64,000 nt of DNA from Streptomyces triculaminicus (GCF_017349075.1 NZ_JAFMOF010000001.1:1364001-1428000), one strand, 5' to 3'. Shown: positions 1 through 8,652, counted from the first letter of the stretch. Notes: generated by a model from the sequence alone, not told the origin. Numbers and translations: made by a program.

Positions 1-239
1 GCATGTTCTGCGCCGAGACGGGCCGGGACACCGCGGATCTGCACAAGGTGATGCTCACGGGCTTCACCCCGGACCGGCCGCTGGAGTCCTTCGACGCCTT
101 CGTCGACTTCGCGGGCGCCCACGCGGAGGCGGGCATCGACGAGATCGTGGTGCACTGGCCGATCGCGGACTCGATGTTCGCCTCGGACGTCGCAGTCTTC
201 GAGAAGATCGCCACGGAGGCGCTCGCGCAGCTGTCCTGA
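1..239 (+). CDS. LLM-class flavin-dependent oxidoreductase, C-terminal fragment
   Basis: This is the 3' end of a gene that starts left of the window; 79 codons are visible, ending at a TGA. The visible sequence ends with a barrel-type segment (G-I-D-E-I-V-V-H-W-P) followed by a short helix, which is how luciferase-like (LLM, FMN or F420-dependent) oxidoreductases usually finish. The substrate cannot be guessed from this fragment. The reading frame is open to the left edge, so the ATG at position 3 is internal and not the start. Confidence 0.6.
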   Translation, partial: MFCAETGRDTADLHKVMLTGFTPDRPLESFDAFVDFAGAHAEAGIDEIVVHWPIADSMFASDVAVFEKIATEALAQLS

Positions 240-330
240 CCGCCGACGGCCCTGGTGCCGGCCGGCGAGGGAGAATCGGGAGAGGAACGCTTCTCCGCGG
301 GCCGCCGCCCGCGGGCCCTGGAGGTGCGCC

Positions 331-1233
331 GTGCAGAGCACCCGATTCGTCCCCGACCGGGGGCTGACCACCCGCATGGCCGGCACGATGTTCCTCATCG
401 GGCTGCTCTACGTGGTCTTCGTGGGCGTGCTGGTGGCCCTGCTGCGCGGGGCCTGGCCGCTGATCCTGCTCGTGGCGGGCGGGATGTTCGTCGCCCAGTT
501 CTGGTTCGGCGACCGGATCGCCGCCTTCGCCATGGGCGCCCGCGAGGTCACCCCCGAGCAGGAGCCCGAACTGCACGGCGCCGTCGACCGGCTGTGCGCG
601 CTCGCGGACATGCCCAAGCCCAGGGTGGCGGTCGCCGACAGCGACGTGCCCAACGCCTTCGCCACCGGGCGCGACCGGCGCAATGCCCTGGTGTGCGCGA
701 CGACCGGACTGCTGCGCAGGCTGGAACCGGAGGAGCTCGAGGGCGTGCTCGCCCACGAGCTCTCCCACGTCGCCCACCGCGACGTCGCGGTCATGACCGT
801 CGCGTCCTTCCTGGGCGTCCTCGCCGGCATCATGACGCGCGCCGGCCTGTGGGGCGGCCTGCGCCGCGTGGGCGACCGCGACAGCAACACCGCCGTGCTG
901 GTGGTGCTGATCCCCCTGGTCAGCGCCCTGGTCTACGCCATCAGCTTCCTGCTCACCCGGATGCTCTCCCGCTACCGCGAGCTGTCCGCCGACCGGGCTG
1001 CCGCCCTGCTGACGGGCCGCCCCTCGGCCCTGGCCTCCGCACTCACCAAGATCAGCGGCGAGATGGCCCGGATCCCCACCCGCGACCTGCGCCAGGCCGA
1101 ACCGTTCAACGCCTTCTACTTCGCACCCGCCCTCTCCGGGGAGGGCCTGAACCGGCTGCTGTCCTCGCACCCCACCCTCGAACAGCGCCTCGACCAGCTG
1201 GGCAGGATCTCGGCCCGCCTCGGCCTCGCCTGA
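331..1233 (+). CDS. htpX: HtpX-like M48 membrane metalloprotease
   Basis: A 300-residue membrane-bound zinc protease of the M48/HtpX family, which removes damaged membrane proteins. Two hydrophobic segments lie at about residues 17-55, the zinc site H-E-L-S-H is at 142-146, another membrane pair covers about 185-207, and the third ligand is probably Glu217 in Y-R-E-L-S-A-D. The GTG start is preceded by a GGAGG at suitable spacing. The gene lies 57 bp upstream of a PspAB homologue, a pairing found in many actinobacteria that suggests a role in envelope stress linked to PspA. Confidence 0.9.
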   Translation: MQSTRFVPDRGLTTRMAGTMFLIGLLYVVFVGVLVALLRGAWPLILLVAGGMFVAQFWFGDRIAAFAMGAREVTPEQEPELHGAVDRLCALADMPKPRVAVADSDVPNAFATGRDRRNALVCATTGLLRRLEPEELEGVLAHELSHVAHRDVAVMTVASFLGVLAGIMTRAGLWGGLRRVGDRDSNTAVLVVLIPLVSALVYAISFLLTRMLSRYRELSADRAAALLTGRPSALASALTKISGEMARIPTRDLRQAEPFNAFYFAPALSGEGLNRLLSSHPTLEQRLDQLGRISARLGLA

Positions 1234-1290
1234 GACACCGGGACGAAAGCCGGAAGGAAGCTGGAAGGAAGCCGGAAGGAGGGACCGACC

Positions 1291-1875
1291 GTGGGTTTCC
1301 TGGACGTCGTCCTCGGCCGCAGCAAGCCGGTCCGCCCCGACCTCGACCGGCTCTTCGCCCTGCCGTCCGCCGCCGTCACGCTGCGGGCGGGCGCGGGCTT
1401 CGCCCCCACCGGGGCGGGCTCGGTGTGCTTCGCCAGCGTGGAGGGCGGGGCGTTCGAGCGGATCCGCGAGGACGTACGGGCGCTGCTGGACGCCGACACC
1501 GGGCGGGGCGGGGTGCCGGTGGAGTTCGGCCGGGACTCCTACGGCTACACCTGGCTGCTCGCCCGGCAGCCCGCCGACGACACGGCCGCGCTGGTCAACG
1601 ACCTGCACGCGGTGAACACCCTGCTGGAGGAAGGGGGATTCGGGCCCCAGCTGCTCTGTTCGCTGGTGGGCTTCCGCGACGCCGCCGAACGCCCGCTCGC
1701 GCTCGTCTACCTCTACAAGCGCGGCACCTTCTATCCCTTCGCGCCCCTTCCGGGCGGCGCGGACCGGCGGGACAACGCCCTGGAGCTCCAGGTGAGGGCG
1801 CTGCTGGAGGGCGAGCTGCCGATCGAGCGCGACCTGAGCCGCTGGTTCCCCGTGTGGGGCGCGCCGGGGCTGTGA
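1291..1875 (+). CDS. pspAB: PspA-associated protein PspAB
   Basis: A 194-residue soluble protein that begins with the pattern M-G-F-L-D-x-x-L-G-R-S-K-P, typical of the actinobacterial PspA-associated family PspAB. No catalytic motif is visible and no biochemical function is established. It follows the HtpX-like protease by 57 bp, with a GGAAGGAGGG ribosome site before its GTG start, so the two genes are probably co-transcribed. The family is usually found beside PspA or HtpX, which fits a role in the membrane-stress response; that role is inferred from context. Confidence 0.8.
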   Translation: MGFLDVVLGRSKPVRPDLDRLFALPSAAVTLRAGAGFAPTGAGSVCFASVEGGAFERIREDVRALLDADTGRGGVPVEFGRDSYGYTWLLARQPADDTAALVNDLHAVNTLLEEGGFGPQLLCSLVGFRDAAERPLALVYLYKRGTFYPFAPLPGGADRRDNALELQVRALLEGELPIERDLSRWFPVWGAPGL

Positions 1876-1900
1876 GGCGGGCCCCAGGTGGCCGCCGCCC

Positions 1901-2869
1901 TCAGCGGCGGCGGACGAGCCCGTCCATGGCCCGGGCCCGCACCTCGCGCTCGGCGGCGGCGGTGATGAACGCGGTGGCGTTCTCCGGCCCGACCAGCGCC
2001 CGTACGGCCCGTACCGTGCCGGCGGGCAGGGCGACGTCCTCCTTCGCCGCCGGCGCCGGCCGCCCGGCCTGCGACGGATCCTCCGCCGCCACCGCGCCCA
2101 GGTGGTCGCGGAGATAGCGGGTGGCCAACGTGCGCATCGCGCGGGCCAGTTCGGCGTCGACCGTCTGCTGGGCGAGGGGGCGCAGCCGGCGGACGAGGGA
2201 GGCGGCCTCGGCCGCCTCCTCGTCGGTGGGCGGATGGTTCAGGTACGGATGGAAGACGTGCTCGGTGGTGAAGTCCAGGAAGCGGGTGGCGATGTGCTCG
2301 ACCTGGACGCGCAGTTCGCGCAGGTGACCGGATATGGCGAGCAGCGGCACCCCGGCCGCGTGCAGCTCGGCGGCGACGGCCAGTTCCTGGGGGCTGGGCA
2401 CGAGGAACTCGTCGGGCGAGGACGGCACCCGTACCAGCACGCCGAGCTCCACCGCCTCCTCGACGGCGTCGTCGTCCGGCCCGCCGCCGAACCTCTCGCC
2501 GAGCTCCGCGCGGGTGATCCGGCCCGGCTCCTCGTCCGTCCAGGGCCCGTCGACCTCCGCCACCAGCCCCAGCACCCCGCCGAGCCCGCGCCCCGCGTCC
2601 CAGGCCTCCAGCAGGTCCTTGATGCTGGCCAGGGTGTAGCCCCGGTCCAGGAGGCCGGCGATCTGGCGCAGCCGGGCCAGGTGGGTGTCGCGGTAGACGT
2701 TCGCCCGGCCGCGTCGCTCGGGCTTGGGCAGCAGCCCGCGGTCCTGGTAGGCGCGGATCGTGCGGACCGTGGCGCCGCTGCGGTGCGCCAGGTCCTCGAT
2801 CCGGTACTCGATCCGGTACTCGGCCCGGTGCTTGGCGCGGTGCTCGGTGCGGTACTCGGCGTCGGTCAT
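1901..2869 (-). CDS. MerR-family transcriptional regulator
   Basis: A 322-residue MerR-type regulator. The winged helix-turn-helix is near the N-terminus (I-E-D-L-A-H-R-S-G-A-T-V-R-T-I-R-A-Y-Q-D-R-G), followed by the usual R-R-G-R-A-N-V-Y-R element and a long C-terminal effector part of about 200 residues with no cysteine cluster, so metal sensing is unlikely. It is the last gene of the leftward operon that contains the EphD-like protein and probably controls it. The N-terminus carries a five-unit repeat of four codons (E-Y-R-x / E-H-R-x) encoded by a 12-bp tandem repeat. If translation began after the repeat the protein would have the normal family start, so the first 24 residues may be optional. 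Confidence 0.85.
   Translation of the reverse strand: MTDAEYRTEHRAKHRAEYRIEYRIEDLAHRSGATVRTIRAYQDRGLLPKPERRGRANVYRDTHLARLRQIAGLLDRGYTLASIKDLLEAWDAGRGLGGVLGLVAEVDGPWTDEEPGRITRAELGERFGGGPDDDAVEEAVELGVLVRVPSSPDEFLVPSPQELAVAAELHAAGVPLLAISGHLRELRVQVEHIATRFLDFTTEHVFHPYLNHPPTDEEAAEAASLVRRLRPLAQQTVDAELARAMRTLATRYLRDHLGAVAAEDPSQAGRPAPAAKEDVALPAGTVRAVRALVGPENATAFITAAAEREVRARAMDGLVRRR
2801..2860 (-). repeat. 12-bp tandem repeat, five units, in the MerR gene
   Basis: Five imperfect 12-bp units at 2801, 2813, 2825, 2837 and 2849, built on CCGGTACTCGGC on the + strand. Each unit encodes four residues of the type E-[YH]-R-x in the MerR regulator. Because the period is a multiple of three, gain or loss of a unit keeps the frame. 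Confidence 0.85.
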
Positions 2870-2880
2870 GTGGTGGCTCC

Positions 2881-3789
2881 TTACGAGATGGCCGCGCGCC
2901 CTATAGCGCCCGCCGCGGCCCGTGCCGCGGGTGAGGTCGCCAGATAGTCGACGGCTCTTCGCAGCGACCCCTCCTGCGAGGGATGGTACGACCGGCGCAC
3001 GTACCGGGGGACGGCCGAGCCGAGCTCCCGCCAGGTGGGCAGCAGCCCCTTGGTGACCGCGCGGTTGTGCGCGCGCAGTCCGTAGCGCAGCCGGCCCGCC
3101 AGCTTCGGGTCGTTGCGTATGAGATAGGCGGCTCCCGTGGCCCACAGGTACGCCAGCCACGGGGCGGCGACCGCCATGCCCAGCAGGCGGCGGGCGTAGC
3201 GTCCGGGGTCCTCGCCGCCGCAGTGCTCGTACATGTCGAAGGCCACGGCGCGGTGTTCGACCTCCTCGGCGCCGTGCCAGCGCAGCAGGTCCAGCATGAC
3301 CGGGTCGGGCCCGGCCCGGTCCAGGTCGTCCGTTCCGAGCACCCAGTCGCCCAGCACCGCCGTGAACTGCTCGACCGCCGCGACCACCGACAGCCGCCAG
3401 CGCAGCCACTCGCGTTCGCTCACCGGGAGGCCGAACGGCGGTCTCTCGCCGAGGAGTACGTCGAAGAGGAAGTCCACCCGGCGGAGGTACGGGCCGGTGT
3501 CCAGGCCCTGTGCGGCGAGGTGGGACAGCACGTAGGAGTGCTGGGTGCTGTGGGTGGACTCCTGGCCCATGAAGCCCTTGACGTCCTTCAGCAGCTCCTC
3601 GTCGCGCACCAGCGGCAGGGCCTCCTTGAAGACCTTGACGAACCAGCGCTCCCCGGCCGGCAGCAGCAGGTGGAGGACGTTGATGACGTGGGTGGCGGTG
3701 GGTTCGCCGGGTATCCAGTGCAGCGGCGTGTCCCGCCAGTCGAACGACACGCGCCGTGGCGCTATCCGGTAGGGGTGGGTGACGCTCAT
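2881..3789 (-). CDS. Predicted metal-dependent hydrolase (PF10118-type)
   Basis: A 302-residue protein of the all-helical family annotated as predicted metal-dependent hydrolases. Likely metal ligands are the repeated E/H motifs: G-Q-E-S-T-H-S-T-Q-H near residue 75, a Glu near residue 140 in the A-A-V-E-Q-F-T segment, and E-E-V-E-H-R-A-V-A-F-D-M-Y-E-H near 175-190. The pattern resembles ferritin-like di-iron proteins. It lies 12 bp after the EphD-like gene and 11 bp before the MerR gene, clearly in one operon. In actinobacteria this family often travels with short-chain dehydrogenases and lipid enzymes; the actual reaction is unknown. Confidence 0.8.
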   Translation of the reverse strand: MSVTHPYRIAPRRVSFDWRDTPLHWIPGEPTATHVINVLHLLLPAGERWFVKVFKEALPLVRDEELLKDVKGFMGQESTHSTQHSYVLSHLAAQGLDTGPYLRRVDFLFDVLLGERPPFGLPVSEREWLRWRLSVVAAVEQFTAVLGDWVLGTDDLDRAGPDPVMLDLLRWHGAEEVEHRAVAFDMYEHCGGEDPGRYARRLLGMAVAAPWLAYLWATGAAYLIRNDPKLAGRLRYGLRAHNRAVTKGLLPTWRELGSAVPRYVRRSYHPSQEGSLRRAVDYLATSPAARAAAGAIGRAAIS

Positions 3790-3801
3790 CAGGGATCTCC
3801 T

Positions 3802-5598
3802 CTACAGCGGGGGGTCGATCCGGGCGATCGCGCGCCCCAGCCGGGGCGCGAAGCGGGAGACGATGCGCAGGGCGTGCGCCTCGGGGGCCACCGGCACCAC
3901 TGCCTGGTCGCGGAGCACGGCCCGCAGGACGGCCTGGGCGACCTTCTCCGGGGGATAGCCGCGCCGGGTGTAGGCCCGGCCGACCTTCTCCCGGCGGAGC
4001 CGCTGCTCCTCCTCGGTCAGGCCCGCGAAGCGGGTGGCGGCGACGATGCCGGTGTCGACGATGCCGGGGCAGATCGCGCTCACGCCGATGCCCTGGCCGG
4101 CCAGCTCGGCGCGCAGGCACTCGCTCAGCATCAGCACGGCCGCCTTGGACGTGCTGTAGGCGGGGAGGGTCTTGGAGGGCTGGAAGGCGGCGGCCGAGGC
4201 GGTGTTGACGATGTGGCCGCCCTGGCCGCGCTCGGCCATCTGCCGGCCGAAGGCCCGGCAGCCGTGGATGACGCCCCACAGATTGACGTCGAGGACTCTG
4301 CGCCAGTCCTCGGCGGACGTCTCCATGAACGTGCCGCCCAGGCCGATGCCGGCGTTGTTGACCAGCACGTCCACCACGCCGTACTCGGCGGCGACCTTGG
4401 CGGCCAGCTTCTCCATGGCCCCTTCGTCCGAGACGTCGCAGGTCTCGGCCCAGGCCTCCGGCGCACCGGTCAGGCGGGCGAGCTCGGCCGTGCGGGCGGC
4501 GCCCTCGGCGTCCCGGTCGACGGCGACGATCCGCGCCCCGGCCTCCGCGAAGGCGAACGCCGTGGCCCGCCCGATCCCGCCGGCCGCGCCCGTGACCAGC
4601 ACCAGCCGTCCGCCGAACCGCTGGGCGTACGGCCCGCCGCCCGCCGGCGTCCGGGCCGGTGCGCCCTCCTGCCGGGCCGCCTCCTGGGCCGTGACGAACT
4701 CGGCGAGCCAGGCGGAGACCTGGTCGGGGCGGGTGCGCGGCACCCAGTGCCCGGCGGTGATCGTGCGCCGCACCAGGCGGGGCGCCCACCGCTCGAGGTC
4801 GTCGTAGAGCCGCTCGGAGAGATAGGCGTCGCCGGTGGGGGTGATCAGCTGGACGGGGACGTGGGCGAAGGCGTCCGGGCGCGGACGGCGCAGCCTGGCA
4901 CGGACGTTGTCGCGGTAGAGCCAGGCGCCGTGGGCGGCGTCCTGCGGCAGGGAGGCGGTGGGGTAGTCGCGGGAGGCGGCCGGGGGCAGCTTCTCCATCC
5001 GCTCGAGCATCGCGGGCCACCGGCGGCCGAGCGGTCCGCGCCAGGCCGCCTCCGGCAGGCCCGGGGTGTGCAGGGCGTACACGTACCAGGACCGGGCGCC
5101 CTGGCCGAGCACGTGCGCCAGGCGGCGCGGGGTGGGGCGGGCGGCCCGCTCCTTGATCCAGTGCCCGAAGTGGTCGAGCGAGGGGCCCGAGAGGGAGGTG
5201 AAGGAGGCCACGCGTCCCTCCGTGCGCGGGACGGTCACGAACTCCCAGCCCTGCACCGATCCCCAGTCGTGCCCCACCAGGTGCACCGGCTCGGCGGGGC
5301 TGACCGCGTCCACGACCGCCAGGAAGTCGTCCGTCAGCTTCTCGAGCGTGAACCCGCCCCGCAGCGGGACGGGCGCCGTGGAGCGGCCGTGCCCCCGGAC
5401 GTCGTAGAGCACGACGTGGAAGCGGTCCCGCAGCCGCAGGGCGACGTCGGTCCAGATCTCCTTGCTGTCCGGATAGCCGTGCAGCAGCACGACCGTCGGC
5501 CGGCCGGCGTCACCGAGCTCCACCACGCTCAGCTCGATGCCGCCCGTACGGACGCGGCGCTCGCGCGCCCCCTCGATTCCCGTGCCGTCCCCGCTCAC
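3802..5598 (-). CDS. EphD-like alpha/beta hydrolase - SDR fusion
   Basis: A 598-residue two-domain enzyme. Residues 1-300 are an alpha/beta hydrolase of the epoxide-hydrolase type, with the oxyanion motif H-G-Y-P at 40-43, nucleophile Asp111 in G-H-D-W-G and the late His in T-A-G-H-W. Residues 330-598 are a short-chain dehydrogenase with T-G-A-A-G-G-I-G at 336-343, N-N-A-G and the Y-S-T-S-K catalytic pair. This order and length match mycobacterial EphD (Rv2214c), which has been linked to mycolic-acid metabolism; Streptomyces lacks mycolates, so a different lipid or terpenoid substrate is likely. The GTG start overlaps the upstream TGA as GTGA, which fixes the start. Confidence 0.85.
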   Translation of the reverse strand: MSGDGTGIEGARERRVRTGGIELSVVELGDAGRPTVVLLHGYPDSKEIWTDVALRLRDRFHVVLYDVRGHGRSTAPVPLRGGFTLEKLTDDFLAVVDAVSPAEPVHLVGHDWGSVQGWEFVTVPRTEGRVASFTSLSGPSLDHFGHWIKERAARPTPRRLAHVLGQGARSWYVYALHTPGLPEAAWRGPLGRRWPAMLERMEKLPPAASRDYPTASLPQDAAHGAWLYRDNVRARLRRPRPDAFAHVPVQLITPTGDAYLSERLYDDLERWAPRLVRRTITAGHWVPRTRPDQVSAWLAEFVTAQEAARQEGAPARTPAGGGPYAQRFGGRLVLVTGAAGGIGRATAFAFAEAGARIVAVDRDAEGAARTAELARLTGAPEAWAETCDVSDEGAMEKLAAKVAAEYGVVDVLVNNAGIGLGGTFMETSAEDWRRVLDVNLWGVIHGCRAFGRQMAERGQGGHIVNTASAAAFQPSKTLPAYSTSKAAVLMLSECLRAELAGQGIGVSAICPGIVDTGIVAATRFAGLTEEEQRLRREKVGRAYTRRGYPPEKVAQAVLRAVLRDQAVVPVAPEAHALRIVSRFAPRLGRAIARIDPPL

Positions 5599-6440
5599 GC
5601 GAGTGCCCCCTCCTCCTGCCAGCGCCGCACGTGCGGCAGATCGTCGTCCAGCCAGAAAGCGCTCTCCTCGGGATCCCGGGAGTCCGTGACCACCAGGAGC
5701 TCCTCGAACTTCACGCCCTTCCCCCGGAAGCCCAGATGGGGCTCGACGGCCCACAGGCCGGCCCGCGGCGGATGGTCGGAGAAGCGGTGCGGGCTCCACA
5801 GCGGCGACCAGCCCTCACGGTGGCCGCGGACCGCATCCGATGCGAGCCCTCCGAGCGACCGCGTGCCGAACCCGAACAGGCTCGGCGACCAGCGGCGTTC
5901 CCGTATGCGGTCCACCTTGTGGGCGATCACCCCGAAGGGATAGGCCCGGTGGCGGTTGGCGTAGCCCTGGCGGGTCATGAGGCGGTCCACGCTCTCGTAG
6001 ATCGCGCGCAGCGGCCGGCGCTCGCGCACCTCGCGCAGGATCAGCGCGCGATGGGCCGCGAGGTCCGTCATGAGCCGGTCGTGCAGCGGGTCCGGGCCCA
6101 GGCAGCCCGCGTAGCCGACGTCGGCGGTGAAGCCCCGGTGGACCGGGGCGAGGTCGAGGATGAACGGCATCCCCGGCTCCAGCCGCCGCCCGGTGGGGAA
6201 GAACTGCGTGGGCACCCGGAAGCCCGTGAAGGCCGTGCGGTCGCCGAACCACGCGAACGGCAGATGGAACCAGTCCCGCACCCCGCGCTCGCGCAGCCAT
6301 TCGCGCTGCATCCGGGCCGCCTCGCGCTCGGTCACCCCCGGTGCGAGGCGCGCGGCGACCGCCTCCGCGCACGCGTACGCCAGGTGCTGCACCTCCCGGA
6401 AGCCGTCCAGCTCCGTAGCGTCCGTCACGGCAGTCGCCAT
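5595..6440 (-). CDS. M24-family (creatinase/aminopeptidase fold) peptidase
   Basis: A 281-residue member of the M24 metallopeptidase fold. The metal-binding Asp pair is seen in I-L-D-L-A-P-V and T-A-D-V-G-Y, then H in P-F-G-V-I-A-H-K-V-D-R and late Glu residues in V-E-P-H-L-G and K-F-E-E-L-L-V-V. The last part follows the usual E-x-x-L-V-V pattern. The ATG at 6440 is chosen because upstream codons have no ribosome site and run into the regulatory inverted repeat. It is the first gene of a four-gene operon and overlaps the EphD-like gene by 4 bp. The peptidase substrate is unknown; some family members act on non-peptide amides. Confidence 0.8.
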   Translation of the reverse strand: MATAVTDATELDGFREVQHLAYACAEAVAARLAPGVTEREAARMQREWLRERGVRDWFHLPFAWFGDRTAFTGFRVPTQFFPTGRRLEPGMPFILDLAPVHRGFTADVGYAGCLGPDPLHDRLMTDLAAHRALILREVRERRPLRAIYESVDRLMTRQGYANRHRAYPFGVIAHKVDRIRERRWSPSLFGFGTRSLGGLASDAVRGHREGWSPLWSPHRFSDHPPRAGLWAVEPHLGFRGKGVKFEELLVVTDSRDPEESAFWLDDDLPHVRRWQEEGALA

Positions 6441-6479
6441 GCCCACCCCTCCGACCAAGGGCCCAGCCATGCCCGCAAG

Positions 6480-6501
6480 TTGACACTGGTGACTGTGACA
6501 A
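6480..6501. promoter_or_regulatory. Inverted repeat upstream of the EphD operon
   Basis: TTGACAC, 8 bp, GTGACAA: arms matching at 6 of 7 positions, 39 bp before the ATG of the M24 peptidase and between divergent operons. Its place and symmetry suggest an operator, possibly for the MerR protein of the same operon. MerR-type operators normally sit between -35 and -10, which fits a 22-bp element, but no binding evidence exists. Confidence 0.45.
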
Positions 6502-6535
6502 TGTGCGGCGGCTGCGTCAAGGCCCCGCACAGGCC

Positions 6536-6544
6536 TGTGGACAA
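6536..6544 (-). promoter_or_regulatory. Isolated perfect DnaA box
   Basis: TGTGGACAA reads as the Streptomyces DnaA consensus TTGTCCACA on the minus strand. It stands alone in the divergent intergenic region, about 9 kb from the DnaA-box cluster at 15.4-16.0 kb. A single 9-mer match can arise by chance. Confidence 0.4.
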
Positions 6545-6662
6545 CTTCCCTCGTCCCTTCGGTCCCGCCTCCCCGCCCATGTCAGACCCGAGGACTACGC
6601 GGATCCAGCCGTCTGGTCTGACGCCCGCTGTGGTCCGCGCCACTACCGTCGAAGGTGTGACT

Positions 6663-7739
6663 GTGATCGCTACCGAAAGCCTCAGCAAGCGGTACCCCCG
6701 GGTGACCGCTCTCGACCGGCTCTCCGTCGACATCACCCCGGGTGTCACCGGTCTGGTGGGTGCCAACGGAGCCGGCAAGTCCACGCTGATCAAGATCCTG
6801 CTCGGCCTGTCCCCGGCCACGGAGGGCAGCGCCCGCGTCCTCGGCCTCGACGTCGCCACCCAGGGCGCCGAGATCCGCGAACGCGTCGGCTACATGCCCG
6901 AGCACGACTGCCTCCCGCCCGACGTGTCGGCCACCGAGTTCGTCGTCCACATGGCGCGCATGTCCGGCCTGCCGCCCGCCGCCGCCCGCGAGCGCACGGC
7001 GGACACCCTGCGCCACGTCGGCCTGTACGAGGAGCGCTACCGCCCCATGGGCGGCTACTCCACGGGCATGAAGCAGCGGGTCAAGCTGGCGCAGGCGCTC
7101 GTCCACGACCCACACCTGGTGCTGCTCGACGAGCCCACCAACGGCCTCGACCCCGTCGGGCGGGACGAGATGCTCGCCCTGATCCGGCGCGTCCACACCG
7201 ACTTCGGCATCTCGGTCCTGGTCACCTCGCACCTGCTGGGCGAGCTCGAGCGCACCTGCGACCACGTCGTGGTCATCGACGGCGGCAGGCTGCTGCGCTC
7301 CTCCTCCACCGAGGAGTTCACCCAGGCGACGGGCTCGCTCGCCGTGGAGGTCACCGACACCGACGCCTGCCCCGACGGCACGTCCGCGCTGCTCGCGGCC
7401 CTGGCCGGGGCCGGCCTGGAGACCCGACCCGCCGGCCGGGCCGCCGACGGCTCGCCCGCCTCCGGCCGGGTCCTGCTCGTCGACATCGCCGACGAGAGCA
7501 CGTACGACATCGTCCGCGACGCCGTCGCCGGCCTCGGCCTCGGCCTGGTCCGCATGGAGCAGCGCCGCCACCGCATCGCCGAGGTCTTCCGCGACGACGA
7601 CGGCGAGCACCCGGCGGACGGCGGGCAGCCCGCGGTCCCCGCCCCGGCCCGGGGCGCCGACTGGCGCAAGGCGTCCGGCACCGACAGCGGCACCCACAGC
7701 GAGCAGCAGCAGAACGGAGGCACCGTCGATGCCGCCTGA
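6663..7739 (+). CDS. ABC transporter ATP-binding protein
   Basis: A 358-residue ABC ATPase. Walker A is G-A-N-G-A-G-K-S-T, the signature is S-T-G-M-K-Q-R, Walker B is L-V-L-L-D-E-P-T-N-G-L-D-P, and the switch His is in V-T-S-H-L-L-G. A long C-terminal tail of about 130 residues follows the core, ending in a Gln/Ser-rich stretch, and is unusual for a plain exporter ATPase. GAAGG at 6651-6655 gives 7-nt spacing to the GTG at 6663; another GTG at 6657 lies 7 nt after a TACCGT -10-like element and could be a leaderless start. It overlaps the following permease by 11 bp. Confidence 0.9.
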   Translation: MIATESLSKRYPRVTALDRLSVDITPGVTGLVGANGAGKSTLIKILLGLSPATEGSARVLGLDVATQGAEIRERVGYMPEHDCLPPDVSATEFVVHMARMSGLPPAAARERTADTLRHVGLYEERYRPMGGYSTGMKQRVKLAQALVHDPHLVLLDEPTNGLDPVGRDEMLALIRRVHTDFGISVLVTSHLLGELERTCDHVVVIDGGRLLRSSSTEEFTQATGSLAVEVTDTDACPDGTSALLAALAGAGLETRPAGRAADGSPASGRVLLVDIADESTYDIVRDAVAGLGLGLVRMEQRRHRIAEVFRDDDGEHPADGGQPAVPAPARGADWRKASGTDSGTHSEQQQNGGTVDAA

Positions 7740-8652
7740 GACCAGGACCCCGGCCCCGTCCGGCCGGCAGCGGGGCGCCGCCCCGGACGTCATCCACAAC
7801 ATCGGCTACCGGAAGTACGACGGCATCCGCCTGGGCCGCGGCTACGCCCGCCGCTCGCTCTACGCCCAGAGCCTGCGCGGCGCCTACGGACTGGGCCGCT
7901 CGGCGAAGTCCAAGGTGATGCCGATGATCCTCTTCGGCGTGATGTGCCTGCCGGCCGCGATCGTCGTGGCGGTCGCGGTGAGCACGAAGCTCACCAAGCT
8001 CCCCATGGACTACACCCGTTACGCCATCTGGCTCCAGCTCGTCATCGGCCTGTACCTCGCCGCCCAGGCGCCGCAGTCGGTCTCCCGGGACCTGCGGTTC
8101 CGGACCGTGCCGCTGTACTTCTCCCGCCCCATCGAACGCGTCGACTACGTGGTGGCGAAGTTCGCGGCGATGGCCTCGGCGCTGTTCGTGCTCACCGCCA
8201 CGCCCCTGCTGATCCTCTACGCCGGCGCCCTGCTCGCCAAGATGGACTTCGCCGTCCAGACGAAGGGCTTCGCCTACGGGCTGGTCTCCGTGGCCCTGCT
8301 CTCGCTCCTCTACGCGGGCATCGGCCTGGTGGTCGCGGCCCTCACCCCGCGCCGCGGCTTCGGCGTCGCCGCCGTCATCGCCGTGCTGACCATCCCCTAC
8401 GGCGCGGTCAGCACCCTGCAGAGCATCGCGCTCGCCGGTGACAACACCCGGGCCGTCGAGTGGCTGGGGCTCTTCTCGCCGATCACCCTGATCGACGGCG
8501 TGCAGACGGCGTTCCTCTCGGCCCACTCCGCCTTCCCCGACGGCTACGGCCCCGGGACCGGCACGGGAGCGGTCTACCTCCTCGTCGTCCTCGCCCTGAT
8601 CGCCGGCTCGTACGGCCTGCTGATGCGTCGCTACCGAAAGGCGGGCCTGTGA
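7729..8652 (+). CDS. ABC-2-type transporter permease
   Basis: A 307-residue membrane protein with about six hydrophobic segments and the layout of ABC-2 permeases. It has a cytoplasmic N-terminus of about 60 residues, paired helices near residues 65-85 and 95-120, and a last helix near 280-300. The ATG overlaps the end of the preceding ATPase and is preceded by GGAGG; the TGA overlaps the next ATPase as GTGA. Partner of the 6663-7739 ATPase; the exported substrate is unknown. Confidence 0.88.
   Translation: MPPETRTPAPSGRQRGAAPDVIHNIGYRKYDGIRLGRGYARRSLYAQSLRGAYGLGRSAKSKVMPMILFGVMCLPAAIVVAVAVSTKLTKLPMDYTRYAIWLQLVIGLYLAAQAPQSVSRDLRFRTVPLYFSRPIERVDYVVAKFAAMASALFVLTATPLLILYAGALLAKMDFAVQTKGFAYGLVSVALLSLLYAGIGLVVAALTPRRGFGVAAVIAVLTIPYGAVSTLQSIALAGDNTRAVEWLGLFSPITLIDGVQTAFLSAHSAFPDGYGPGTGTGAVYLLVVLALIAGSYGLLMRRYRKAGL

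Noticed and set aside
64..1608. Very long open frames opposite or across real genes, such as 64-1608 minus, 255-2117 plus, 2983-5943 plus and 54636-56498 plus
   Set aside because: High GC content removes stop codons. These frames give Arg/Gly/Pro/Ala-rich low-complexity products and overlap genes with clear families.
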